Shown in pieces: positions 43,304 through 51,307 of a stretch of DNA of 64,000 nt. A program made the translations under genes and the position numbers. The stretch spans positions 310,001 to 374,000 of the forward strand of contig NZ_CAJYPS010000027.1 of the NCBI RefSeq assembly GCF_913777145.1. The letters are read 5' to 3'. This DNA is from an uncultured Roseateles sp. (GTDB lineage: Bacteria > Pseudomonadota > Gammaproteobacteria > Burkholderiales > Burkholderiaceae_C). Under the pieces are notes generated by a model, which saw nothing but the letters and a program-made list of their open reading frames with translations, was not told where the DNA came from and did not search any database. Position 1 is the stretch's first letter, and each line of letters starts with the position of its first letter.

Positions 43304-43810
43304 ATGGACTGGTTCTCGCCGGCCCAGTGCCTGGGCTATGTCGCCTTCGTGCTGGGCGTGGGCTGCTTCCTGCAGACCGACGACCGGCGCTTCAAATGGT
43401 TCATGGCGGGCGAATGCCTGGCCTATGTGCTGCACTTCGGCCTGCTGGGCAACCCCACGGCCGTGGCCAGCTCGCTGATCTCGCTGACCCGCTCCCTGCT
43501 GTCGCTGCGCACCCGCTCGCGCTGGGTCGCGGCGGCGGTGATCGCGGCCAACCTGGGCATGGGCCTGGCGCTGGCCCACCGGCCCAGCGACTGGCTGCCG
43601 CTGGCGGCCTCCTGCCTGGGGACGCTCGCGCTGTTCACGCTGCAGGGCGTGGCGATGCGGCTGCTGATGCTGTGCGGCACCGGGCTGTGGATCGCCAACA
43701 ACCTCATCGTCGGCTCCATAGGCGGCACCGCGCTGGAGCTGGTCATCGCGGTGATCAACCTGAGCACCATCGTGCGCCTGCTGCGCCGGCCCGCCAACGC
43801 GGCGGGCTGA
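43304..43810 (+). CDS. YgjV-family inner-membrane protein
   Basis: 168 residues. ATG 43304 has GAGG 9 bp upstream; ATG 43298 is the alternative. About six membrane segments: CLGYVAFVLGVGCFLQ, FMAGECLAYVLHFGLLG, VASSLISLTRSLLSLR, WVAAAVIAANLGMGLAL, ALFTLQGVAMRLLMLCGTGLWIANNLIVG, LELVIAVINLSTIVRLLRR. The family is conserved, and I know of no established transport or enzyme role. It starts 11 bp after the binding-protein stop, so co-transcription is likely. Confidence 0.83.
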   Translation: MDWFSPAQCLGYVAFVLGVGCFLQTDDRRFKWFMAGECLAYVLHFGLLGNPTAVASSLISLTRSLLSLRTRSRWVAAAVIAANLGMGLALAHRPSDWLPLAASCLGTLALFTLQGVAMRLLMLCGTGLWIANNLIVGSIGGTALELVIAVINLSTIVRLLRRPANAAG

Positions 43811-43816
43811 AGCCGC

Positions 43817-44020
43817 TCAGCGTCGGCGCGCGATACGGCGGCTCACCAGCAGCAGGCCGGCCAGCCACAGCGCGGCCGTGGCGGGCTCGGGCACCGGCAG
43901 GGGCTAGCGGCTGAGCCAGGTGGCGGCGTTCTGCACATGGGCAAAGAATTCTTCACCGCTGGTGGGCCTGAACGCGGCGAAGGTGTCCCGCCCGCAGCAG
44001 CGCAGCTCGGCGGCGGGCCT
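43817..44020 (-). pseudogene. Decayed PEP-CTERM protein tail with in-frame amber stop
   Basis: On the minus strand, bases 43817-43903 read as a perfect PEP-CTERM tail: PLPVPEPATAALWLAGLLLVSRRIARRR and stop. The codon just before it is TAG (43904-43906). In the same frame upstream is protein-like sequence AELRCCGRDTFAAFRPTSGEEFFAHVQNAATWLSR. No signal peptide or start is attached; the sequence abuts the oxidoreductase stop at 44039. I read it as the 3' remnant of a PEP-CTERM gene. A functional readthrough product is possible but less likely. Confidence 0.5.
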
Positions 44021-44038
44021 GAGAGAACAAGACGGACG

Positions 44039-45082
44039 TCATGCGAGCTCCTGGCGCAGCCCGGGCGCCGCAGCGCCGGGCAGGCAGCCCAGCGCGGTCA
44101 GCGTGGCCGCCACCGCCTCGTCCAGCGGCGTGTGCGCGACGCCGCCCGCAAGGGCCAGCTGCGCCTGAAGCCGGCGGCCGTCCAGCCGCAGCGGCCTGCG
44201 CCACAGATAGCGCATCTCGCGCAGCTCGCGAAACAGCGGCAGCAGCGGCGCGCCCAGCGTCACCGCCCACCACGGAAAGCCCGCGACGCGCGGCAGCCGG
44301 CCGGTCTGCTGCTGCACCACGCGCTGGATGGCCGCGGCCATCTGGCCGCCGTCCGCATCCCAGTGGCCATCGAAATGAAAGCGCGCGAACGCGTCCAGCC
44401 GCTCGCGCTGCGCGAGCAGGCGCACCACGGTCTGCGCCACGTCCGGCAGATAGGCCCACTGATGCCCCACGCCCGCGCGGCCCGGCTGCTGGATGCGCGT
44501 GACCGGCCGCCCCGGCTGCACCAGGCCCTGCGAGAACCAGTTGTTGGCCGCGCGCGGGCCGAAGAAGTCGCCGCAGCGCAGGATGAGCACGCGGATCTCG
44601 CCCGCCTCGGCCGCCTGCTGCAACCGCTGCTCCAGTTCGACGCGTATCGCGCCCTTGCGCGTCAGCGGCCGCTGCGGCGCGTCCTCGGCCGGCGCCGGGC
44701 CGGCGTCGGGCCCGTAGTTGTAGACCGTGCCGGGCAGCACCACCGTGGCCCGCTGCTCCCGCGCCGCGGCCAGCGTGCTGTCCAGCATGGGCAGCACCAG
44801 CTCGCTCCAGCGCCGGTAGCCCGGCGGGTTCACCGCATGCACGATGACGCTGCAGCCCTGGGCCGCGGCGCGCACCTCGGCCTCGTTCATCGCATCGCCG
44901 CGCAGCCACAGCAGGCCGTCGGCCCGCTCCGAGGGCGCAGCGAGGCCACGCTTGAGCGCGCGCACCTGCCAGCCGGCGTCGCGCAGCTGGCGCGCCAGCT
45001 CGCCGCCCACGCCACCGCTGGCGCCCAGCACCAGCACCGTCCGGTCACGCCGGGCCTCGGGGGAAGACATCGTTTCGTTCAT
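44039..45082 (-). CDS. NAD(P)-dependent epimerase/reductase (extended SDR-like)
   Basis: 347 residues from MNETMSSPE with AGGAG before it. The N-terminal Rossmann motif is VLVLGASGGVGGELARQL (GxxGxxG). Further SDR landmarks are VIVHAVNPPGYRRW, LPGTVYNYGP (YNYG rather than YxxxK) and ILRCGDFFGPRAANNWF. The usual YxxxK pair is not clear, suggesting an atypical family that may bind NAD(P) without classical chemistry. Divergent from a LysR regulator 90 bp away, its probable controller. Confidence 0.83.
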   Translation of the reverse strand: MNETMSSPEARRDRTVLVLGASGGVGGELARQLRDAGWQVRALKRGLAAPSERADGLLWLRGDAMNEAEVRAAAQGCSVIVHAVNPPGYRRWSELVLPMLDSTLAAAREQRATVVLPGTVYNYGPDAGPAPAEDAPQRPLTRKGAIRVELEQRLQQAAEAGEIRVLILRCGDFFGPRAANNWFSQGLVQPGRPVTRIQQPGRAGVGHQWAYLPDVAQTVVRLLAQRERLDAFARFHFDGHWDADGGQMAAAIQRVVQQQTGRLPRVAGFPWWAVTLGAPLLPLFRELREMRYLWRRPLRLDGRRLQAQLALAGGVAHTPLDEAVAATLTALGCLPGAAAPGLRQELA

Positions 45083-45128
45083 GCCGCACTCCTGAAAGGG
45101 ATGAAGGCATTCTGGAAAGCGCCGTGCC

Positions 45129-45138
45129 ATTTTAAAAT
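45129..45138. promoter_or_regulatory. AT-rich palindrome in oxidoreductase/LysR divergent promoter
   Basis: ATTTTAAAAT is a perfect 10-bp palindrome in the 90-bp gap between the divergent oxidoreductase and LysR genes. It may serve as overlapping -10 regions or a regulator site. Confidence 0.4.
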
Positions 45139-45172
45139 TGCCGAACATCAGCCAGCAGCCATACATTTATGC

Positions 45173-46084
45173 ATGGACACGACGATTGACTGGGCGTGGT
45201 ACCGCTCGCTGCTCGCCGTGCTGGACGAGGGCTCGCTGTCGGGCGCGGCGCGCGCACTCGGCCTGACCCAGCCCACGGTGGGCCGCCACATCGCCGCACT
45301 GGAGGCGGCGCTGGCCCAGCCGCTGTTCACCCGCTCACCCAGCGGCCTGCTGGCCACCGACGCCGCGCGCGCGCTGCGCCCCTATGCCGAGGCCATGCAC
45401 AGCACGGCCGCGGCGCTGGAGCGGGCCGCACGCAGCCAGGGGCGCGGTGCGGACGGCGGCGTGCAGGGCGTGGTGCGCGTGACCGCCAGCGAGGTGGTGG
45501 GCGTGGAGCTGCTGCCGCCGCTGCTGGCCGCGCTGCGGGAGCAGCACCCGGCGCTGGTGGTGGAGCTGGTGCTGAGCAATCGCGTGCAGGACCTGCTGCA
45601 GCGCGAGGCCGACATCGCGGTGCGCATGACGCCGCCGCAGCAGGCGCAGCTGGTGGCACAGCGCGTGGGCGTCATCGAGCTGGGCCTGCATGCGCATGAG
45701 CGCTACCTGGCCCGCCACGGCAGGCCCGAGTCACTGGACGCGCTGGATGGCCATGCGCTGATCGGCTTCGACCAGCCCAGCGACTACCTGCGCCGGCTGG
45801 CGCGCCAGTTCAAGTTGCAGCGCGAGCACTTCGCGCTGCGCGCCGACAGCGACCTGGCCCAGCTCGCGCTGCTGCGCGCGGGCGCGGGCCTGGGCTTTTG
45901 CCAGGTGCCGCTCGCGCGGCAAGACCCGACCCTGCAGCGCGTGCTGCCCCAGGCCATCAGCATCCCGCTGGAAACCTGGGTCACGATGCACGAAGACCTG
46001 CGCAACAGCCCGCGCTGCCGCGTGACCTTCGATGCGCTGGTGGCCGGGCTGGGCCGTTACATCAACGCAGCGGCCCGGCCCTGA
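45173..46084 (+). CDS. LysR-family transcriptional regulator
   Basis: 303 residues from MDTTIDWAWYRSLLAVLDEGSLSGAARALGLTQPTVGRHIAALEAAL, a standard LysR winged-helix N-terminus. The effector domain covers residues ~95-295. Divergent from the oxidoreductase gene with a short shared promoter, the classic LysR arrangement. It is not OxyR-like; the effector is unknown. It converges on the MBL-fold hydrolase gene. Confidence 0.93.
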   Translation: MDTTIDWAWYRSLLAVLDEGSLSGAARALGLTQPTVGRHIAALEAALAQPLFTRSPSGLLATDAARALRPYAEAMHSTAAALERAARSQGRGADGGVQGVVRVTASEVVGVELLPPLLAALREQHPALVVELVLSNRVQDLLQREADIAVRMTPPQQAQLVAQRVGVIELGLHAHERYLARHGRPESLDALDGHALIGFDQPSDYLRRLARQFKLQREHFALRADSDLAQLALLRAGAGLGFCQVPLARQDPTLQRVLPQAISIPLETWVTMHEDLRNSPRCRVTFDALVAGLGRYINAAARP

Positions 46085-46091
46085 ACCGCAC

Positions 46092-47033
46092 TCAGAACTT
46101 GGTCGTGTAGTTCACCGGCAGCCAGCTGTAGCTCTTGCCGTTGGGCAGCACGCGGCCTATGCCCGGGAAGGGGATGTGGGCCACGGCCACCAGATAGCCC
46201 TGCTTGGCGGCGTCCGCAAAGGCCTTCTGGCGCTGCGGCATCGCGAGCTTGGAGTCGGTATCGAAGGCGATGGTCACGGTCGGGTCGGGGAACTGCACCG
46301 AGGCCACGTGCATCAGATCGCCCCAGACGGCCAGCTTCTGGCCCTTGCTCTCCACCACGTAGAGCGTGTGGCCGGGCGTGTGGCCGGGCGCGGCGGCGGC
46401 GCGCACGCCGGGCACCAGCTCCACATCCCCGCTGAAGGGCTTGATGCGGCCGGCGTCCTGGTAGGGCTTGAAGGCCGCGGCGGCGGCCGGGAAGAAGCCC
46501 TTGTGGCCTTCGGGCGCCTTGGCCTCGTTGGCCGGGTTGAGCCAGTAGTCCACATCGGCCTGGGCCATGCGCACCACCGCGTTGGGGAACACGATCTTGC
46601 CGCCCTCCACCAGACCGCTGACATGGTCGGGGTGGACGTGGGTGATGTAGATCTCGTCGACCTGCTCGGGCTGGTAGCCCGCGGCCTTGAGGTTGGCCAC
46701 CAGCTTGCCCAGCGTGGGGCCGAACACGCCGGCCGCGCCGGTGTCTATCAGCACCAGCTTGGCGCCGGTGTTGACCAGGTAGCCGTTCACCGAGGTCTCG
46801 ACCGGCGCGTCCAGATGCGCCTTGTGCAGCGCCTTCACGACCTCGCCCGGCTTGCCGTGCAGCAGCTGGTCCATGGGCAGCTCGACGGTGCCGTCGGACA
46901 GCGCGGTGATCTCGAAGTCGCCCAGCATCATCCGGTAGTAGCCCGGGGCCTGGTTCTTTTGCATGGGGCCGGCGGCGAGCGCCGGGACGGACAGGGCCAG
47001 CGCCAGGGCGGCGGGCAGCAGACGTTGCAGCAT
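46092..47033 (-). CDS. Exported MBL-fold metallo-hydrolase
   Basis: 313 residues from MLQRLLPAALALALSVPALAAG (signal peptide). Metallo-beta-lactamase fold with metal motif THVHPDHVSG (HxHxDH), the later His in AAPGHTPGHTLYVVES and Asp in VWGDLMHVASVQ. It resembles periplasmic quorum-lactonase-like or general hydrolases rather than true beta-lactamases. It is divergent from a TonB-dependent receptor across a 274-bp regulatory region, hinting that it may act on the compound imported by that receptor. Confidence 0.9.
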   Translation of the reverse strand: MLQRLLPAALALALSVPALAAGPMQKNQAPGYYRMMLGDFEITALSDGTVELPMDQLLHGKPGEVVKALHKAHLDAPVETSVNGYLVNTGAKLVLIDTGAAGVFGPTLGKLVANLKAAGYQPEQVDEIYITHVHPDHVSGLVEGGKIVFPNAVVRMAQADVDYWLNPANEAKAPEGHKGFFPAAAAAFKPYQDAGRIKPFSGDVELVPGVRAAAAPGHTPGHTLYVVESKGQKLAVWGDLMHVASVQFPDPTVTIAFDTDSKLAMPQRQKAFADAAKQGYLVAVAHIPFPGIGRVLPNGKSYSWLPVNYTTKF

Positions 47034-47122
47034 GGAGTTCTCCAATGGGGGTGGTGGCTGAGGCCGCGGCAGGATAACGAGCCCGTGCCTGGGGGCGCAG
47101 CCCACTTTTGGCCATGCTGCGT

Positions 47123-47139
47123 TGTCTGTTCGGTAGACA
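47123..47139. promoter_or_regulatory. Dyad upstream of sigma54 promoter (possible activator site)
   Basis: TGTCT-N7-AGACA is a dyad roughly 110 bp upstream of the -24 element at 47247. The spacing is suitable for a sigma54 activator upstream site. AGACAGTC recurs at 52875-52882, upstream of the livK-type gene. Binding by the product of the 49704 gene is inference. Confidence 0.4.
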
Positions 47140-47246
47140 GTCGCCCCGTCCGACTGACTGCCAAACGGACGCTGACACCGCTGACAGCCGCCGCAGCAGG
47201 CCCAAACTCCAGGGTTTACGCGGACCTTCTTGCCACCGCGGGCGGC

Positions 47247-47262
47247 AGGCATGGCTTTTGCG
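47247..47262 (+). promoter_or_regulatory. Sigma54 (-24/-12) promoter of TonB-dependent receptor gene
   Basis: AGGCATGGCTTTTGCG fits TGGCAYG-N4-TTGCW at the essential GG and GC dinucleotides with correct 10-bp spacing, and at CATG and TTGC. The first T and last W differ. It lies 46 bp before the receptor start codon. A sigma54-dependent activator gene follows the receptor. Confidence 0.65.
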
Positions 47263-47307
47263 CCTGAGGGCCTGGCTTCAAACATCAGACCAACAGGAGA
47301 CAAAGCC

Positions 47308-49518
47308 ATGCCCCGACGCCCCCTGGCGCGCTCGCGCCTGCATTTCGCCGTCCTCACCGCCCTGGGCGGCGGTGCCCTCAGCCCCCTGCCCGCGCTGGCC
47401 CAGGCCGCCGCGGCCTCGGAAGCCAAGCCCGCGGTCGCGACGCTGGAGGCCGTCAAGGTGACGGCGCGCAAGCGCGAGGAGTCGCTGCAGGATGTGCCGG
47501 TGGCGGTCACCGCGCTGTCCGCCGAGCGGCTGGACACGCTGGGCATCAAGGACCTCGGCGACCTGCAGGGCCAGGTGCCCAACCTCACCATCTACGCGGC
47601 GCGCGGCAGCAACACCACCATCACCACCTTCATACGCGGCGTGGGCCAGGCCGACCCGCTGTGGGGCGTGGACCCGGGCGTGGGCATCTACTTCGACGAC
47701 GTCTACATCGCACGACCCCAGGGCGCGCTGCTGGACGTCTACGACGTGCAGCGCGTGGAGGTGCTGCGCGGCCCGCAGGGCACGCTGTACGGCAAGAACA
47801 CCGTGGGCGGCGCGGTGAAATACGTGTCCAAGCCCCTGCCCACGCAGACCGAGGGCTCGGTGACGCTGGCGGTGGGCAACTACGGCACGGTCAACGCCAA
47901 GGCCGCGGCCGGCACCGCGGTGGATGATGGCCAGTTGCGCTTCCGCCTGGCCGGCGCCTCGCTGAACCGCGAGGGCTTCGGCAGGAACCTCACCGACGGC
48001 AGCCCGGTGTCCGACCAGGCGACGATGAGCGGCCGGCTGTCGGCCGGCTGGTTCCCCACCGGCAGCAGCTTCAGCCTGCAGGCCTCGGTGGACCACACCG
48101 AGGACGACTCCCACATGCGCGGCTTCCAGCGCCTGGCGGTGAACCCGTCCGATCCGGCCAAGACGCCGCCCAGCACCGGCCGCTACGACATCGCCAGCGG
48201 CATGCCCAACGCCAACCACACGCGCAGCGAAGGCGAATCGGTCACCGCGACCTGGGGCGTGACGCCGGACTGGACGCTGAAGTACATCGCCGCACACCGC
48301 GAGTCGCGCACCGACACGTCCATAGACTTCGACGGCCTGCCGGCCAAGATCGCCGATGTGCGCGCGACCTACATCGACAGCTCCGACAGCCACGAGCTGC
48401 AGGCCGCCTACGAAGGCGCGAACAGCTCCGGCGTGCTGGGCCTGTACTACTTCGACGGCCGCGCCGGCGGCACGGTGCGCAACAACTTCTTCAACCTCAG
48501 CTTCGGCACCACCAACGGCACGGTCTACACCGAGGGCAAGGCCATCTACGGCGACTGGAGCTGGCGCCTGACGCCGCAGTTCAGCGTCAGCACCGGCCTG
48601 CGCTACACCGATGAGAAGAAGCGCGCGGTGGTGCTGAACCAGGCCTTTGCGAACGACAGCTTCAGCGGCACGCCGCTCGCGATCGCGGCCAATTTCGACA
48701 AGACCCGCTCGGTGACCAACACCTCGCCGCGGCTGTCGCTGGAATACAAGCTCAGCGACGCCGTGAAGCTCTACACCACCGCCTCGCGCGGCTTCAAGAG
48801 CGGCGGCTACAACATCCGCGCCAACACGCTGTCCTTCCCCGCCTCGTCGCGCCCCTTCGACGACGAGAAGCTGGACTCGCTGGAGGTGGGCGCCAAGATG
48901 GTGCTGGACGGCGGGCGCCTGGAGCTCAACAGCGCGCTGTTCCACAACAAGTACAAGAACGTGCAGCTGTCGGTGTTCACCAGCTACACCCAGCCCAACG
49001 GCCTGCCCGGCTTCTTCGGCGACTTCACCAACGCCGGCAAGGCCACAGTGGACGGCGCGGAGCTGGAGTTCCTGTGGATGCCCAGCCCCGCCTGGCGCCT
49101 CAGCGGCAACCTGTCGGGCATCCACGCGAAGTACGACGAGTACATCGACCGCGGCGTCAACGTGGCGGACCAGAAGAAGTTCTCCAACACGCCCAAGTTC
49201 CAGGCTGCGCTCAACATCGAGCACAACGCGCAGGCGCCCTTCGGCGGGCTGCTGCGCTCGCGCCTGGGCGTGAGCTACCGCAGCAAGGTCTACCCGACCA
49301 CCGACCTGTCGGAGTCGCTGGCGCAGAGCGGCTACGCGCTGCTCAACGCCGGCCTGATCTGGGAGAAGAGCAGCCGCCTGAGCTTCTTCCTGCAGGGCGC
49401 CAACCTCACGAACAAGGCCTACAAGACCGACGGCTACAACATCGCGTCGCTGGGTGTGCTGGACGCCTTCTACGGCCCGCCGCGCACCGTCACCGTGGGC
49501 GGCACCTACAAGTTTTGA
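47308..49518 (+). CDS. TonB-dependent outer-membrane receptor
   Basis: 736 residues from MPRRPLARSRLHFAVL with AGGAG; signal peptide cleaved near ALAQA. Plug domain: a TonB-box-like AVKVTARKREESLQDVPVAVTALSAERLDTLGIKDLGDLQGQVPNLTI, then GIYFDDVYIARPQGALLDVYDVQRVEVLRGPQGTLYGKNTVGGAVKYVSK. The C-terminal beta-barrel ends in YKF, with a terminal Phe. The plug resembles the 'RKREESLQDVP' group that imports diverse organic compounds rather than only siderophores. Substrate unknown. Probably sigma54-controlled. Confidence 0.96.
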   Translation: MPRRPLARSRLHFAVLTALGGGALSPLPALAQAAAASEAKPAVATLEAVKVTARKREESLQDVPVAVTALSAERLDTLGIKDLGDLQGQVPNLTIYAARGSNTTITTFIRGVGQADPLWGVDPGVGIYFDDVYIARPQGALLDVYDVQRVEVLRGPQGTLYGKNTVGGAVKYVSKPLPTQTEGSVTLAVGNYGTVNAKAAAGTAVDDGQLRFRLAGASLNREGFGRNLTDGSPVSDQATMSGRLSAGWFPTGSSFSLQASVDHTEDDSHMRGFQRLAVNPSDPAKTPPSTGRYDIASGMPNANHTRSEGESVTATWGVTPDWTLKYIAAHRESRTDTSIDFDGLPAKIADVRATYIDSSDSHELQAAYEGANSSGVLGLYYFDGRAGGTVRNNFFNLSFGTTNGTVYTEGKAIYGDWSWRLTPQFSVSTGLRYTDEKKRAVVLNQAFANDSFSGTPLAIAANFDKTRSVTNTSPRLSLEYKLSDAVKLYTTASRGFKSGGYNIRANTLSFPASSRPFDDEKLDSLEVGAKMVLDGGRLELNSALFHNKYKNVQLSVFTSYTQPNGLPGFFGDFTNAGKATVDGAELEFLWMPSPAWRLSGNLSGIHAKYDEYIDRGVNVADQKKFSNTPKFQAALNIEHNAQAPFGGLLRSRLGVSYRSKVYPTTDLSESLAQSGYALLNAGLIWEKSSRLSFFLQGANLTNKAYKTDGYNIASLGVLDAFYGPPRTVTVGGTYKF

Positions 49519-49565
49519 AGCCCCTCGTCCGTTCGCGCCCCGCTGAACGCGGGCGATCACAGCCG

Positions 49566-49617
49566 GTCCCCCTGGGGGACGGCGATGCTTGCGGCCTAGA
49601 GCCGCAAGCACATCGCC
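49566..49617. other. Two abutting stem-loops between receptor and sigma54 activator genes
   Basis: GTCCCCC-T-GGGGGAC (49566-49580) is immediately followed by a hairpin with stem GGCGATG+CTTGCGGC, loop CTAGA and return strand GCCGCAAG+CATCGCC with a 2-base bulge (49581-49617). They sit 47 bp after the receptor stop and 86 bp before the activator start. There is no T-run; a terminator/attenuator or mRNA-end stabiliser is likely. Confidence 0.55.
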
Positions 49618-49703
49618 ATGCAGGGCCGGCTTGGGAGCGGCCCGGCGCTCGGCCCGACTGCGCAGGCTCGGCGCCATCTCTGGCGCGGTACATTCCGCCC
49701 GCC

Positions 49704-51182
49704 ATGCCCCTGTCCAGAAACCAGACACCGCCGCCCGCCATCCCGCAGGATGTCGAGGCGCTGCTGCGCCTGGCCGCTCAGTCCATGTTCGACGTGCTGG
49801 CCCGCTCCACCGAGGGCATGATGGTGGTGGACCGCGAGCATCGCATCGTGTGGATCAGCGAGGGCTACAAGCGCTTCCTGCCGGCGCTGGGCTTTGCGGA
49901 CGAGACCGAGTTCGTCGGCCGCCGCGTCGAGGATGTGGTGCCCAACACGCAGATGCTGCAGGTGCTGGAGACCGGCAAGCCGGTGCTGGTGGACCTGCTC
50001 ACCAACAAGGCCGGCACCTTCCTGGTCAGCCGCCTACCGCTGCGCAGCGAGGCCGGCGAGGTGATAGGCGCGCTGGGCCTGGTGCTGCTGGACCACCCCG
50101 AGACGACGATGCAGCCGCTGATCACCAAGTTCGCGCGGCTGCAGCAGGAGCTGGAGGACACGCGCCGCCAGCTGGCCGCGCAGCGCCGGCCCAAGTACAC
50201 CATCACCAGCTTCATAGGCGCGAGCCCGGCGGCGCTGGAGGTCAAGCGCCAGGCGCGCCGCGTCGCGCAGACCGATTCCACCGTGCTGCTGCTGGGCGAG
50301 ACCGGCACCGGCAAGGAGCTGCTGGCCCACGCCATCCACGCGGCCTCGCGGCGCGCGCACAAACCGCTGGTCAGCGTCAACATCGCGGCCGTGCCCGAGA
50401 CGCTGCTGGAGGCCGAGTTCTTCGGTGTCGCGCCCGGCGCCTACACCGGCGCCGACCGCAAGGGGCGCGACGGCAAGTTCAAGCTGGCGGACGGCGGCAC
50501 GCTGTTCCTGGACGAGATCGGCGACATGCCGCTGGCGCTGCAGTCCAAGCTGCTGCGCGTGCTGCAGGAGCAGGAGCTGGAGCCGCTGGGCTCCAACACC
50601 GTGCTGCGGGTGGATGTGCGCGTGATCGCCGCCACCAGCCGCGACCTGGCGGCCATGGTGGCCGCCGGCAGCTTCCGCGCCGACCTCTACTACCGCCTCA
50701 ACGTGCTGCCCATCCGCGTGCCAGCGCTGCGCGAGCGCGCCGACGACATCGAGGCGCTGGCCGAGGCGCTGGGCGAGGACATCGCGCGGCGCAGCGGCAT
50801 GCCGCCCAAGCTGCTGAGCCCCGACGCGCTCGAATGGCTGCAGCGGCAGTCCTGGCCCGGCAACATCCGCGAGCTGCGCAACACGCTGGAGCAGGTCAGC
50901 CTGATGAGCGACGACCTGCAGCTGTGCGCCCGCCACTTCCGCAGCGAGCCGCCGGACGACTTGCCGGCCGAGCCGGTGCGCCCGGAGGTGGCGCCACCGC
51001 CGCAGCCAGGGTCAGGCATTGCCCCACTGCCCGAGCTGATCGAGGCGCTGGAGCGCGACGCCATCCGCCGCGCGCTGCAGGCCACCGGCGGCAACCGCAT
51101 GGCCACGGCCCGGCTGCTGCAGATCTCCCGGGCCTCGCTGTACGACAAGCTGGCCCGCTGGCCTGAACTTTTGGGGCACTAA
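49704..51182 (+). CDS. Sigma54-dependent transcriptional activator with PAS sensor
   Basis: 492 residues from [16 protein letters not shown]-terminal PAS domain ([25 protein letters not shown], residues ~30-140), AAA+ domain (~170-400) with Walker A GETGTGKE, sigma54-contact loop PGAYTGA, Walker [12 protein letters not shown] and arginine-finger region [24 protein letters not shown]-terminal Fis-type helix-turn-helix is [27 protein letters not shown]. The loop has Tyr where GAFTGA normally has Phe, a conservative change usually tolerated. It likely drives the sigma54 promoters at 47247 and 52965. The ligand is unknown. Confidence 0.95.
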   Translation: MPLSRNQTPPPAIPQDVEALLRLAAQSMFDVLARSTEGMMVVDREHRIVWISEGYKRFLPALGFADETEFVGRRVEDVVPNTQMLQVLETGKPVLVDLLTNKAGTFLVSRLPLRSEAGEVIGALGLVLLDHPETTMQPLITKFARLQQELEDTRRQLAAQRRPKYTITSFIGASPAALEVKRQARRVAQTDSTVLLLGETGTGKELLAHAIHAASRRAHKPLVSVNIAAVPETLLEAEFFGVAPGAYTGADRKGRDGKFKLADGGTLFLDEIGDMPLALQSKLLRVLQEQELEPLGSNTVLRVDVRVIAATSRDLAAMVAAGSFRADLYYRLNVLPIRVPALRERADDIEALAEALGEDIARRSGMPPKLLSPDALEWLQRQSWPGNIRELRNTLEQVSLMSDDLQLCARHFRSEPPDDLPAEPVRPEVAPPPQPGSGIAPLPELIEALERDAIRRALQATGGNRMATARLLQISRASLYDKLARWPELLGH

Positions 51183-51307
51183 GGTCTTTCCACGGAGACG
51201 CTGGCGCGACGCCTGAGCTGAACCTAGCATCCGCCCACCCCATGGGCTGGATGCCACCCGCTGCCGACGCAGCGGCGTGCCGGCGGGGTCAACTCAAGGA
51301 GGCTTGC

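Noticed and set aside
43904-43906. Programmed amber readthrough into the PEP-CTERM tail
   Set aside because: No start codon or signal peptide is attached to the upstream frame, so gene decay is the simpler reading. Kept as a finding only for checking.
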